Assembly (NCBI GenBank): GCA_964017065.1
Contig: OZ024783.1
Span: forward strand, 13,328,040-13,392,039
Length of the DNA stretch: 64,000 bases
Direction: 5' to 3'
Source of the DNA: Haliclona indistincta
Lineage: Eukaryota; Porifera; Demospongiae; Haplosclerida; Chalinidae
Made by a program: the position numbers and the translations under genes
Notes under the pieces: model-generated
The model's input: the letters and a program-made list of their open reading frames with translations, nothing else
Database searches by the model: none
Told to the model about the DNA's origin: nothing
In this document: positions 34,201 to 43,257 of the stretch, piece after piece
Numbering within the stretch: the first letter of the stretch is position 1
How the letters are laid out: each line of letters begins with the position of its first letter

Positions 34201-37200
34201 CAATTGCAAAGACAATCAAGATGTCATGCATTTCCAGCTAGATCAGCTGCCGTGCATAAAATTAATTTAATTACCATGATAGTGAACACACCACAGTCAA
34301 TCCCATTGCTGTCCTGTCTCAGTTGGTTTACAATGCCCGCACTGTAGCTCCACCTTCTTGTAGTTAATCGTGCGGGAGAGGGACTAGCAGCTATAGATTA
34401 CTTAATGGTGTGAGTGTGACAACTCAAGCAAAAATCATTCTACTTGTGTATCATCACTGCAAAAGTGTGTCAACACAATCATGCATACTCTTGTCTAGTT
34501 GTTGTTATCATTGTAAATTTACAGTATCAACCTTGTTCTCTAGCATGGTCAACTTTTAGAAATTGCGCTCTCTAAACAGGAATCAGTCTCAACGGCACAC
34601 CGTTGAGACTGATTCAGTAAAGATACGATGGTTCCGAGTCAGCACTGATCGATTATCTTAGCCTCGCTGACTGGACTTATTACTAAGTTCATCGCTGCAA
34701 GTTAGCGTAGGAGAATGCTCTCAGACATAACTCCGCGTGTTTGCTGCACTCTACAGAATGAGTAAGTTGCTTGCGCTTTCTGTAGATTACGCATTCTATA
34801 GAATGCGTTGGGCTTTCTAAAGAACGCCCGCCATTCTATAGAATGACACGCATTCTAGGAATTCCTAGAAAGCGCAACGCATTCTATAGAATGCGCAAAT
34901 TCCCAGAATGCGCGGAACATATAATTATTGTTCATACAGATCGATGAGCACATAATTGCCAGAAATTTTGCAGTCAAGTAATTGTCACACAATTATGTTT
35001 TTAACAGTCTTCTATAATTTTAAGAAGTCATTAGGAGTTGGCTAACAATACAGTGTTGGATCACTGAAGCAGCAGAGCCGTGATAAAGCTGGATCTGCTG
35101 GATAGCTTGTTACCCCTCCTAATGATACGCCTACATTAAGTATATCCATTGCCTATAAATTATATTCATTGTTAAATTTTGAACATGAAAATTAATAAAT
35201 CGAATTTCCAATGCAATGAACATGCACAAATGAATTTGTCATGCATACTCAAACAATTTGCCAATGCTTTGAATATAGTACTTGCAATTAGTATAGCTGG
35301 TTAGTCTGGTCTATGCTAATACTGCGCTCAAGTGTTCTGCTTTGTTCGTATCGGTTCGTATCAGACAGCCATAAAGCACTTGGGGTGTGACCAATGTGTG
35401 ACGAGCCTGAGTGACATTTTTCATATGAAAATAAATTGAATTTCCAAAGCAAATGGGGTGTGACCATGGTGATGCACAAATAAATTTGTCCATGCTCAAT
35501 AATTTTCCAATGGTATTTGCCCGTGCCAAAGCTAAATTTCTCCATACTCAAATCAAATTCCCCATGCTAAGAAAGAATTTTCCCAAGCCAAAGCGAATTC
35601 GCCCATGCTAAACCCGGCTAAACCACAAATGAATTTACAAATGCAATAATCAAATTTTGACCATGAAAATATTGTGTCCCATAATATTGTCCCCTTTGGC
35701 TTGCCATAACAATTTAACCCTTCGTCAAAAGTTCCCGAAGTTGGCAACTGTCAAAATGTGCACGAATCATTGCCAAAAATGTGTTCAAAGTAGCCAATTA
35801 GGTAGCACAATTAAAAGCAGAAATGTATGGAGTCCATTTGATAACAATAATTCACAGCGGATTTGAACAACTTAAATATCTTCTTAAGGGGGCGGGTACA
35901 CGAATTTTTGCCGTTTTGTACAGTTTTTAAAATTTGCATAACACGCTTATTTCTAAAGCTTTGCTAAAGAAATAAAGTTTTAATGAAATATAACACATCA
36001 GTGCATGTTTAGCGCGATTTTGTCCAGGTACAGATTTGTATGTGCGTAGTTATCATACATTTTTAGAATATTATGAATTAACGTTTTCTTTCTACAGGAA
36101 ATGTTTGCAGATGCTGAAATTTCGCCAGTAGCAATAGATTGCCTATGTCCAAAAACGGTTGGATGGATTTGGCGTGCAGTTGCGCTGAAGCATTTTTGTC
36201 GCTATAATAGCTATTATTTTGCTTTACTTACAACTGTTAGTATTCATATAATACAAACTCTGTAAGATCGGGCCAAACGGATCCAACCGATTGTGGTACA
36301 CATACTTATGATGCTGCAGCCAGACCTTTGATAGCTAAAACTGTTGCAAACGAAAGTAAAACGTAAAATATGTAGCGTGTGTAAAGCTGAGTTAATTTCT
36401 GTGGTTTTTGGTCGCGCGCCGCAGGATGTGACGTCAGCGTTGCAATCAGAATACATGTCTGAGCCCTGGCTATAGCTAAGTGACGCAATTCTACGCAGAG
36501 CACTGCGTTTACACTAGCGCATTTTTGTGGTGACCACAGGTTATGAATATTATGCATATTAATTAGCGTACCCGCCACCTTAAGCGAGACTATTAAGCCC
36601 CGTTTACACGATACCTCCAACCCGGATTGAATCCGGATCGACCTGCGTGTAAACGCGAGGTTATCCGGATTCAATCTGGATTGCTCAACCCACATCTGGA
36701 GGTGGATTGAATCCAGATTAATCCGGATCGGGTCCACGTGTAAACAGTTGTACGTGAGTTCAAACGCACTGTTACTAGTTTTCTCTGGGTGAATTGTAGT
36801 TACCATTGCACAGCAGAAGGACGGTGATACATGTTTTTTTTTCTCTAGCTATAGTCTCCTAGCCAAGGCAAGTCTTGTAATAGCAAAAAACCAATTTCTA
36901 GACGTATTGTAGGCTACCGTGTCGGCCGTGCAGTTGTTTTAAACGGAACGTGATCCGGATTGTATCCGGGTTGGGCTAATCCGGATTGGGTGTGTGTAAA
37001 CGGGGCTTTAGAGCTACAGTGAGTTAAAGCTTACTTTAGATAATGACATCGAGCACTCCGTCAATTGGAGCGCAGGTACGAAACGTGAAATTTAAGGCGC
37101 TCAATGCTGTCCATTGACTTCAGTTGGGGCTCGATGTGCATGGAGCGTGTGACGGCAAAATCAACTCCGTTTCCGCTTATTTCTGGGTATGTGCACTACA

Positions 37201-38293
37201 AGCAATATGAATTAATTGACAGTACACATTGTCACACTGACCACACCCAGTGAGTGTGTGTGAGTATTACCATACCTTATCAAGTGAGTCAACCACTATC
37301 CCAGGCTGTGACAGTAAAATGTCAACAGCCTGGGAGTGTTTCCTCCGTGAACTAACATGAAGAGGAGTTTGCTATAATATATAGTAGAGAATAATGACAA
37401 CAATAACACAGTGAGTGGTAATAAAATTGAGTACATAAAAAATATTGTGTTATAAAGTAAGTCTCCCACTGATCAAACAGTGTCCTCCGTGATCTATCGA
37501 TGCCTACATCATTCCATTTACAGCTCCTATACATGTTCTAACTCACAATGTCTCACATTATACAAAAGAGAGGAATGGAAAGCTCACGACACCACACTAT
37601 CAACTAGTATATGACTGACATGTAGTCAACAGTCAAAATGAAACAGCAAAGCACTTGTATAAATAGGTTATTATACAGTACATGTATACAAGCATGGCAC
37701 ACACTACATTTAGCCTGACACTGAGACAAAGTCAACTATAGTTTGACCATTCATGTAACAACAACGTACGTAGGAATGGGATATCTAGTAGAAATATATC
37801 ACATGTACAGTACATGTAGTCAATGATGGACACACCAACAGACATACAGAACCAAATGCTCAACCACTGACTGTGTGTGGTAGTAGATACTGTAGATCTG
37901 TTACTAGTACACATCACATCATGTGACCACTAACAATACTCACATTGATATGATCAGGATGATGGTAGTTCACATAAGCTCCTCTGTCAAGGAGCTCCTT
38001 TGCTTTGCTGACGTCACCATCACCACAAGCCTGATAGAGTTCCTTATTCTGTGAGTAAAACACAACATAATGTAATCAGTATCATGGACAATGATTGCTA
38101 CAATCTCCATCCTGAATGAACTACTGATCCCATACTGAGTGATATGACCACCTCACTATCACACAGTGCTCACTCACACTGACCGGCACAGCACCAGAAC
38201 TACATGTGCATATGCTGCTTTCTCTCTCACGACGAACCAACTGTTTAATTGATCACTAACCAATTCCTCTTGATGCTGACTTAGAGAACTCAT
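19266..38293 (-). CDS. Ankyrin repeat - Roc GTPase - COR - Death domain protein (about 1000 residues)
   Basis: Ten coding exons join without phase conflict: 38261-38293 (Met), 37944-38048, 37276-37371, 32134-32232, 24667-24745, 23064-23216, 19854-21901, 19710-19803, 19560-19625, 19266-19504. Residues 12-137 are ankyrin repeats (KELYQACGDGD, QTPLHVSSRR, NGWTPLHVCARNGH, LGDTPLNMARLW). Then comes a Pro/Ser linker. The big exon opens with a P-loop GPSRVGKTT, a switch DIGGQPEFH and GTHLD as the specificity motif, followed by COR-like sequence (VLQYLHDKYGTILYY, VIVNVNLIMKP). The last exon is a Death domain (LGLKLGLCYPTLERIGEE, MMVAWLQQQ). The layout is DAPK-like without the kinase. It is likely a cytoplasmic signalling or death adaptor; that role is inferred. 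Confidence 0.88.
19710..19803 (-). CDS. Duplicated small exon pair before the Death domain (copy 1)
   Basis: This exon ends SGDLSRTL. The next exon (19560-19625) ends SGDLSRTL too, and the flanking donor sequence CTCA|GTGAGTT is shared. Both are in phase with the Death exon, so either or both can be included. This looks like a tandem exon duplication giving a variable linker. Confidence 0.7.
22237..22849. mobile_element. MITE-like element with ~100-bp inverted repeats
   Basis: 22237-22336 and 22746-22849 are inverted copies; shared text includes GAGAGTATCCAACTCC and CGAGAGTGTCCCTGACGGGT. It lies in the intron between the Pro/Ser linker exon and the GTPase exon. Target duplication is not clear. 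Confidence 0.75.
23064..23216 (-). CDS. Pro/Ser-rich linker exon made of a coding minisatellite
   Basis: The exon is built of repeats of ACACCATCTCCTCCACC and CCATCACCATCTCTACCA, giving TPSSPSLPLTPSPPPSP-like sequence of about 50 residues between ankyrin repeats and GTPase. Flanks TTTAG|CT and CATG|GTAAGA keep phase on both sides. Length is likely to vary between alleles. Confidence 0.75.
23217..24150. other. Intron without recognised content
   Basis: This AT-rich intronic stretch is rich in TGCATGCA-type words. I see no coding exon, TIR or RNA gene. Confidence 0.4.
24151..24503. mobile_element. 353-bp GC-rich MITE with 21-bp perfect terminal inverted repeats
   Basis: It starts AGTACCGCTCACGAGTAAGT and ends with the reverse complement. 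The interior is strongly CpG-rich (ACCCGCGG, GTGCCCGCGGGTCC) against an AT-rich intron. No frame is present. Confidence 0.8.
24746..26477. other. Intronic region with one unplaced plus-strand frame (25657-26163)
   Basis: A 168-codon plus-strand frame starts MAAVEDLDLNNCCTLTELIFSA. It has a reasonable start context but no domain I recognise, and Lys/His/Gln-rich later parts. It could be a first exon of a transposon gene or chance. The rest (24746-25656, 26164-26477) is AT-rich with no recognised feature. Confidence 0.3.
26478..26767. mobile_element. Foldback element: near-perfect 140-bp hairpin
   Basis: Arms 26478-26617 and 26634-26767 are almost perfect inverted copies around a 16-bp loop. 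Only a few mismatches are visible, for example ATTTATCGAAAAAG against CTTTTCGTTAAAT. Such hairpins are hallmarks of young foldback or MITE insertions. Confidence 0.85.
26768..28341. other. Intronic sequence, no feature recognised
   Basis: Mixed composition with a short CpG-containing stretch near 27400-27700. Short frames (26830-27030 minus, 27937-28155 plus) lack any recognisable motif or splice context and are not supported as genes. Confidence 0.4.
28342..29460. mobile_element. 1.1-kb element with 30-bp terminal inverted repeats
   Basis: The left end CCCGGGTGGAACGAACCGCG and following bases are repeated inverted at 29431-29460. Motifs of the CGCGAGAT / GGTATCTCACG type recur near both ends. 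No transposase is visible, so it is non-autonomous. Confidence 0.75.
29461..30419. other. Intronic sequence, no feature recognised
   Basis: AT-rich. The longest frames are short and without motifs. Confidence 0.4.
30425..32128. mobile_element. 1.7-kb DNA transposon inserted at a 5' splice site
   Basis: The ends are CAGGGTTTCAT and ATGAAACCCTG, flanked by the 5-bp duplication CTCAC at 30420-30424 and 32129-32133. On the gene strand that duplication is GTGAG, the first five intron bases after the ankyrin exon ending at 32134. No long frame is present. Superfamily is uncertain; the CAGGG end resembles hAT, but the duplication is 5 bp rather than 8. Confidence 0.7.
32551..34919. mobile_element. 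2.4-kb element with ~660-bp inverted repeats full of short perfect palindromes, TATA duplication
   Basis: The left arm 32551-33142 (continuing at 33952-34020) and right arm 34266-34919 are inverted copies. The ends are TGTTCCGCGCATTC / GAATGCGCGGAACA, flanked by TATA on both sides. In the outer 130 bp are the perfect palindromes CGCATTCTATAGAATGCG (32575 and 32663), TCTAGGAATTCCTAGA (32601) and GCCATTCTATAGAATGGC (32623). No transposase is visible. Confidence 0.82.
33143..33951. mobile_element. Insertion splitting the left arm of the 32.5-kb element
   Basis: The right arm is continuous where the left arm is interrupted, so about 0.8 kb was inserted later. The part at 33236-33395, starting at the hairpin GCGGCTTTAGCCGC, is shared with 63857-64000. 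Confidence 0.6.
35160..35680. repeat. Degenerate ~20-bp tandem array
   Basis: Units of the type GAATTTSCCCATGCYAAA, ending AAT/AAG, recur many times (for example GAATTCGCCCATGCTAAA and AAATTCCCCATGCTAAGAA). Divergence between units is high. The small frames here are by-products. Confidence 0.55.
35888..36579. mobile_element. TTAA-flanked MITE (piggyBac-type target)
   Basis: TTAA at 35884-35887 and 36580-36583 flanks termini GGGGGCGGGTACAC / GCGTACCCGCCACC. Termini and inner text resemble the MITE at 50300-51017. TTAA duplication is the established piggyBac signature; the family assignment rests only on this. Confidence 0.7.
36594..37010. mobile_element. MITE with ends AAGCCCCGTTTACAC and internal ATCCGGAT palindromes
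   Basis: AAGCCCCGTTTACAC at the left is inverted at the right (GTGTAAACGGGGCTT). The interior is largely variants of ATCCGGATTSAATCCGGAT, with shorter GTGTAAAC repeats. Confidence 0.75.
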
Positions 38294-38634
38294 GGAGACG
38301 ACGAGAACACAGAAGAAGAAGCGCTGAAGAGCGCGGGCTGAGTGTGACTTTATAGTAAAACAACAAATACTTCCGTACTGATCACGTGATTACTGAATAC
38401 CCGGCTCGCTCAGGCTCAAGATTCGTTGCAGTATATAACTAATAAGCACATCATAACTAGCCACATCCTCAGTTCACTGATACTATGAACTCAACAAAAA
38501 ATTAAGATGCATGCCAGTGGCGGATCCAGGGGGGGGAATCGGGGGCCAATTCCCCCCGGGAAGCACTCTGTTCACCCCGTTTCGATCCGTTGCCATAGCA
38601 ATCACGTGATAACTAGTCTATGGACGACAACTAA

Positions 38635-38665
38635 CTAAACCCTAAACCCTGAACCCTAAAAAAAC
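38635..38665. repeat. Short telomere-like CCCTAAA run
   Basis: Three near-consecutive units, CTAAACCCTAAACCCTGAACCC and following bases, lie at 38635-38665. This is too short for a telomere and sits in a repeat. Confidence 0.5.
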
Positions 38666-38684
38666 CTTTTCCTAACTGTGCAAA

Positions 38685-38850
38685 GTCGGAAGGGTGTCCT
38701 AACCCGGGCCTTCGGCCCTTGGTAAGCCTAAGGATCGTCGGGAGGGTCGTCCTAAACCGGGCCTTCGGCCCTTGGGAAGCCTAAGGATCGTCAGGAGGGT
38801 CGTTCTAAACAGGGCCTCTGGCCCTCACTAAGGATCGTCGAGAGTATTAC
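38685..38850. repeat. ~60-bp minisatellite with GGGCCTTCGGCCC hairpins
   Basis: Three units of CCTAAGGATCGTCGGGAGGG + TCGTCCTAAAC + CGGGCCTTCGGCCCTTGG are present. GGGCC-TTC-GGCCC is a perfect stem, and the third unit has the compensated change GGGCCTCTGGCCC, which keeps the stem. Confidence 0.75.
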
Positions 38851-38889
38851 TAGTAGCTAAAAAAACTTGGAAGTTTTTCAGGAAAAAAA

Positions 38890-38970
38890 AACAAAAAAAT
38901 AAATGCATACTTCGGGAATCGAACCGTGTACGTCTGCATTACTAGATGATTGTAAAGACAATGTGGGGCG
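38890..38970 (-). repeat. tRNA-derived SINE fragment
   Basis: The minus strand has a B-box-like GGTTCGATTCCC. A GGGGCGAGCCTGAGCGA stretch is shared with about 40550, where an A-box-like TGGCTTAGAGGTT follows on the minus strand. The cloverleaf is incomplete, so it is not a tRNA gene. Confidence 0.4.
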
Positions 38971-39070
38971 AGCCTGAGCGAACTGTACGTACATGTAACA
39001 GTAAAAATCACAAAATCGGATAGTTGGTTGGAATAATAGAATGGATAGCAATATGAATGATGATTATAGT

Positions 39071-40339
39071 TCAAGATGGTATGTCTTGATGTGCAGCTGG
39101 TGGCTCTAGTTCATCTGACTCTACTGCCATTGTGACAAGCCCAGAAAGATGTCCATCATCAGGAAGAAGAGCCAATACGTCATGATCAATACTCACATTG
39201 CGATAATACACGTTATTCATAGTCAACCACTCCAGAGCATGTAGTACAACTGATCTCCGTACACGAAAGTCGCGATGATGTCCCACAGCACCTTCTTTAC
39301 GAATGACAGCAACATCGAGTTCAGCTGGTGTACGAGGCAGCTTATCTGCGAGAGAGGCAATGTCTTGCGGTAGATTGATGACATGCCCACTGTAGCCATA
39401 TTGTCCATGAAGTAGCCGATACAGAGTCATGATGGGCAGAACAGCTGAAATAAGCATCTCTTCTACTGGAGTTAAGCCCTATATAGAGATAGTAAATTAT
39501 TATGTACAACTGAAAAGTTACCCTATTTTAATAATTACCTGCAACTGAGGAGGAACTTCTCCAGGGTCCATGTTGTTAGCATGTGAGTACAACTTGGGTG
39601 AGAAAGAGCTATCACGATGACATCTGTTGCACTCATCAGAAGAGACAGTCAACCCAGGAAAACTTTCCAGGCACATCAGACACAAAGGCACCTCTATAGT
39701 GCTAATAGACATGTGAAAATTGAGCATCTTGGCTCTAACAGCTGGCTGATCAAAAAGAGCAATTTGTGGATGATCAGGTTGTCTTTGTCGACTCTCTCGC
39801 AAACGCTGTAGTCGACTATCTCTCTGTGCTAGATCCTCAGCATCACGTCGCTCATGTTCTTGGTCTCTCATGTGCTGTAGCCTGTTTTCTCTTTGTTCAC
39901 TACTTTCAACATCACGTCGCTGGTGATCTTGGTCTCTCATGTGCTGTAGCCTGTTTTCTCTTTGTTCACTATTCTCAGCATCACGTCGCTGGTGATCTTG
40001 GTCTCTCATGTGCTGTAGCCTGTTTTCTCTTTGTTCACTATTCTCAGCATCACGTCGCTCGTGTTCTTGGTCTCTCATGTGCTGCAGCCTGTCTTCTCTC
40101 TGTTTACTACTCTCAGCATCACGTCGTTCTTGCTGTTGGCGTCTCAACTGCTGTAGCATTGTTTTTATTTGTTCAGCATGCTGTTCATCACGCTGGGCAG
40201 CACGTCGCGCCTTATCACGAGCTCTTCGCTTGCTCAGTCTCTGCTCTTTTTCCTCTGCAGTTTCAGCAGCTCGGCGAGCTCTTTCACGCACTCTTCTCCT
40301 TAGAAGTTGTTCTTCTTTCTTTGAAGAATAATCACGCAC
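39071..40339 (-). CDS. Helitron-type protein, N-terminal part only
   Basis: Exons 39539-40339 and 39071-39478, with a 60-bp intron GTAATT...ATATAG, join in phase (VPPQLQ-GLTPVEEMLIS). The first about 190 residues are Arg/Glu/Gln-rich coiled coil made of repeats such as RRDAENSEQRENRLQHMRDQ. A Cys cluster CLMC...CNRC and NNMDPGEVP follow, then LPIMTLYRL, HGQYGYSGHVINLPQD and HHRDFRVRRSVVL. This is the conserved N-terminal part of invertebrate Helitron replication-helicase proteins. The frame stops at 39071, before any Rep or helicase domain, so it is a truncated or captured relic. About 403 residues. Confidence 0.72.
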
Positions 40340-40442
40340 TGGAATAGTAGTATCAGGTCTTAGTATGATATGACGTAATACACACGCGGCAAAATTGAAC
40401 CGTTCGGTGAATTAGAGCGTGAGGGCATTTACGGAAAGACGT

Positions 40443-40450
40443 ACGCATAC

Positions 40451-40518
<68 letters not shown>
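40443..40518. repeat. (GATA)n microsatellite, about 17 units
   Basis: An uninterrupted ATAG/GATA tract follows a short unique stretch upstream of the Helitron-type gene. Confidence 0.95.
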
Positions 40519-41040
40519 TTCGCGGGGGACGCTTTTCGATCCCATATGGGGCTCGCTCAGGCTCGCCCCAACAAACCACAGCACTAAACCTCTAAGCCAC
40601 CGGAACCTGCTGTCCTGTCACTGCTACAAACAAGCCTTTATAGTGATTATGTACGCGCGCACGTACATAGAGTATATATAAGCCGCCAAAGGCGGCTCGC
40701 GCACGTGACGTAAGTAGGTGTGGTCAGATCGAAACGGGGTGAACAGAGTGAATCCCAATTCCCCCCCCTTCTCGAGCACGTTTAATTAATTCATAGACTA
40801 TTTTATTGATTGCCACGCCTCTCGATCGTTAACACGCGCACGAGCTCATACATATACACGACGAGCAGCTAGCTGGGGACTACTAGTACTGTAGTATCAA
40901 GTCTATAACCATGTTTCGCGGTCTGTCTTGCTCTCCAACAGCTACAGGCTACCGCGAACGCAGTTTAAAATGACGTATTCTAATGAATATTAATTAGCAA
41001 TTTTACAAAAAATAGCGCGCGCAAGCGCGCGCATTCAGTG
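40519..41040. other. Non-coding repeat-rich stretch
   Basis: It contains the SINE-like piece near 40550, the hairpin AGCCGCCAAAGGCGGCT at about 40680 and the inverted copy of the CACCCCGTTTCGAT segment near 40730. No gene seen. Confidence 0.45.
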
Positions 41041-41042
41041 CA

Positions 41043-41525
41043 GTAGGCGGGAGGGTTAGTCTGGCCGCTGCCCCTCCCCGCCTATTGAGTGGGTGGTGGA
41101 CGGCGTGTAGGGTCTGAAACATTGCCATTCATAGTTTCCCAACCGACCAATCAGATTCTACTGCTCAAGATCTTGAGCAGTAATATTCATGGATCATGGG
41201 CTGGGTTTGATCGTGAATAATATTACAGGCTAGGGCAAAACAGCTACCGGGTGGGTGAAAGCTAACAGTCGTGCTGTTGACGATGCTGTCGAACATAGTC
41301 TACCGCGATTCAAGCATAGATCGCTTAAAACAGCGCCGTGTGAGGCAATTCGTGCGGTACAATGGCATTGAGGAAACCCCGCTTATCATTGCAATAATTA
41401 ATTATCTATACACTATTAATATTCATACCAAATCGATGAATGGTAATGTTTGCTAGACCCTACCCGCCGTCCACCACCCACTCAATAGGCGGGGAGGGGC
41501 AGCGGCCAGACTAGCGGGAGGGTTA
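41043..41525. repeat. Inverted repeat with ~90-bp arms
   Basis: 41043-41135 and 41440-41525 are inverted copies (GCCTATTGAGTGGGTGGTGG and GGTCTGGCCGCTGCCCCTCC type segments). The loop is about 300 bp. Probably a MITE. Confidence 0.75.
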
Positions 41526-41851
41526 GCTGCCTCCCCCAAACATTCCCTCCACTGTTTGGCCCCGGCCCCCTTTTTCGAATCCTGTATCCGCCCCTGCATG
41601 CGTTACCGATTATTACTATTTTGGAAGAGTTCGTCTCATATCATGCAGTGCACTTAGTTTAGTTTCCGATGCTTTCAGCTAGTGTGGTGGTATGACCTTC
41701 CTTCGAATGACTATATGAGTCTTGCATTTTAGTGCTTAGTTTATGGCTGTAAAATGTGCATGACCCCGATGGGAGGTTTGACCTTTCCCTATATAAAGAG
41801 TACAAAACTGAATGTTTCCAGATTTTATTGCACAATAATCATTATTATAAT

Positions 41852-42952
41852 TCAGTGTGTTTGTGAGGGTTGTAGAGCTACTTGAAAGTGCACTTGTAGT
41901 CGTGCAATGTCAGCGTCCAGGGCAGCTAGATCTCGTCTGAACTCCAGCTCACTACTGGTAGTGGTAGTCATGGTCTGTGCTGCACTACCCTCTCTATCAC
42001 TCACTCTCCTTGCTCTTGTCAGTGTTGACGGCACTGCAGTGCTGTGTTCATCACTCTCTCCATCATTGAAAGATGATTCAATGCTAGTCATGTCAAGCAC
42101 TTCTTGTTCAGACAAAGACAGTTTTTGGGAATTTCTTGAATCAGTTACTTGTTTTTCTATTCTTGAATGTAAGAGCATCTTTCGGTTATCACTACTCAGT
42201 CTTTGATCACTCAGTTCTGTATCTTGTCCGCCATGTTGTAGAGGAACTTGCTCACTTGCTCTGTCTTCTTCGCTATCAGTTCGATTGGTGTTAGGTTCCT
42301 CCATTTTGACACTCCCATCATAGGTCACAATTGAGATGATAGTGTGGTCCTCAGAGGAGAAATCGTTCACGTCTGCTACACCATCATTCCTAGCTTGCTC
42401 TCTGGTCAGCTCTTTTGTCGGTCTACACGTCACAAGAGAAGTGATAATCATATTCAGTGACGTGTGCTGTATCACACAATGTTATTATGAGCTGGTTACA
42501 ATGAAGATCACATGACTAGCTTTACAAGTAGTTCACAATCAGTTTGATATTGTTGTAATAATAATTCTATAGTGTGATACTGTACACACCAGCTCATATA
42601 AAGTGTTTGAGCTAGGAATGTGTTATTATAACTATCTCATTCTGTAGTCAAATACTTTACAATACACTTGAGCCAGCTCACTAATATGTACATGTAAACT
42701 ATATGATAGCATCCTTGTTCCTATGTGGTCAGTCTGGGAATGAGTCTACAGCGCTGTATACATGTGTGTGTTCATCTCTAACCGTTCTTCCTCCTTCTCC
42801 TGGTCTTGTTGTATGGTACCTGTGTTCACTAGTTGCTGCATCATAGACAGACAGTGCCTTGGTATGCAGCCACACCCACCAGACATGCCCCCATCCGGTA
42901 CAGAGAGGGGTGTTACTTCTATCAATATCTGAGCAAGATACTGTCGAAACCC

Positions 42953-42991
<39 letters not shown>

Positions 42992-43220
42992 GAGTGAGAG
43001 AGAGTGAGAGAGTGTGAGGGAGGGAGGGAGGGAGGGAGAGAGAGAGAGAGGGGGAGGGAGGGAGGGAGGGAGAGAGAGAGGGAGAGAGAGGGAGGGCATG
43101 AGAGAGGGAGGGAGAGCGTGATAACAGTTTTGTTAAAACCAAACACACTTGTAAGCGTAGAAAAAAATATATGTACATCTCTAACTTTCGCCTATAGTAC
43201 TCATCTTTAGATAGAACAAG

Positions 43221-43257
<37 letters not shown>

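Larger units (their letters stand above)
38515..41596. mobile_element. Possible 3.1-kb hAT-like unit enclosing a Helitron-type gene
   Basis: The left end CAGTGGCGGATCCAGG and right end (reverse complement CAGGGGCGGATACAGG) match at 14 of 16 bases, and the left end equals that of the clear hAT-like MITE at 54409. An inner inverted repeat, CTCTGTTCACCCCGTTTCGAT at about 38568 and its inverse at about 40730, suggests a nested or rearranged structure. A clean 8-bp duplication is missing; only CATGC is shared. Confidence 0.45.

Noticed and set aside
38635..38665. Telomere remnant or chromosome end
   Set aside because: Only about three CCCTAAA-like units in a repeat-rich intergenic region, with genes continuing on both sides.
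39766..40347. Long plus-strand frames opposite the Helitron gene
   Set aside because: They mirror the Arg/Glu/Gln repeat codons of the minus-strand coiled coil; the minus frame has domain support and a matching intron.
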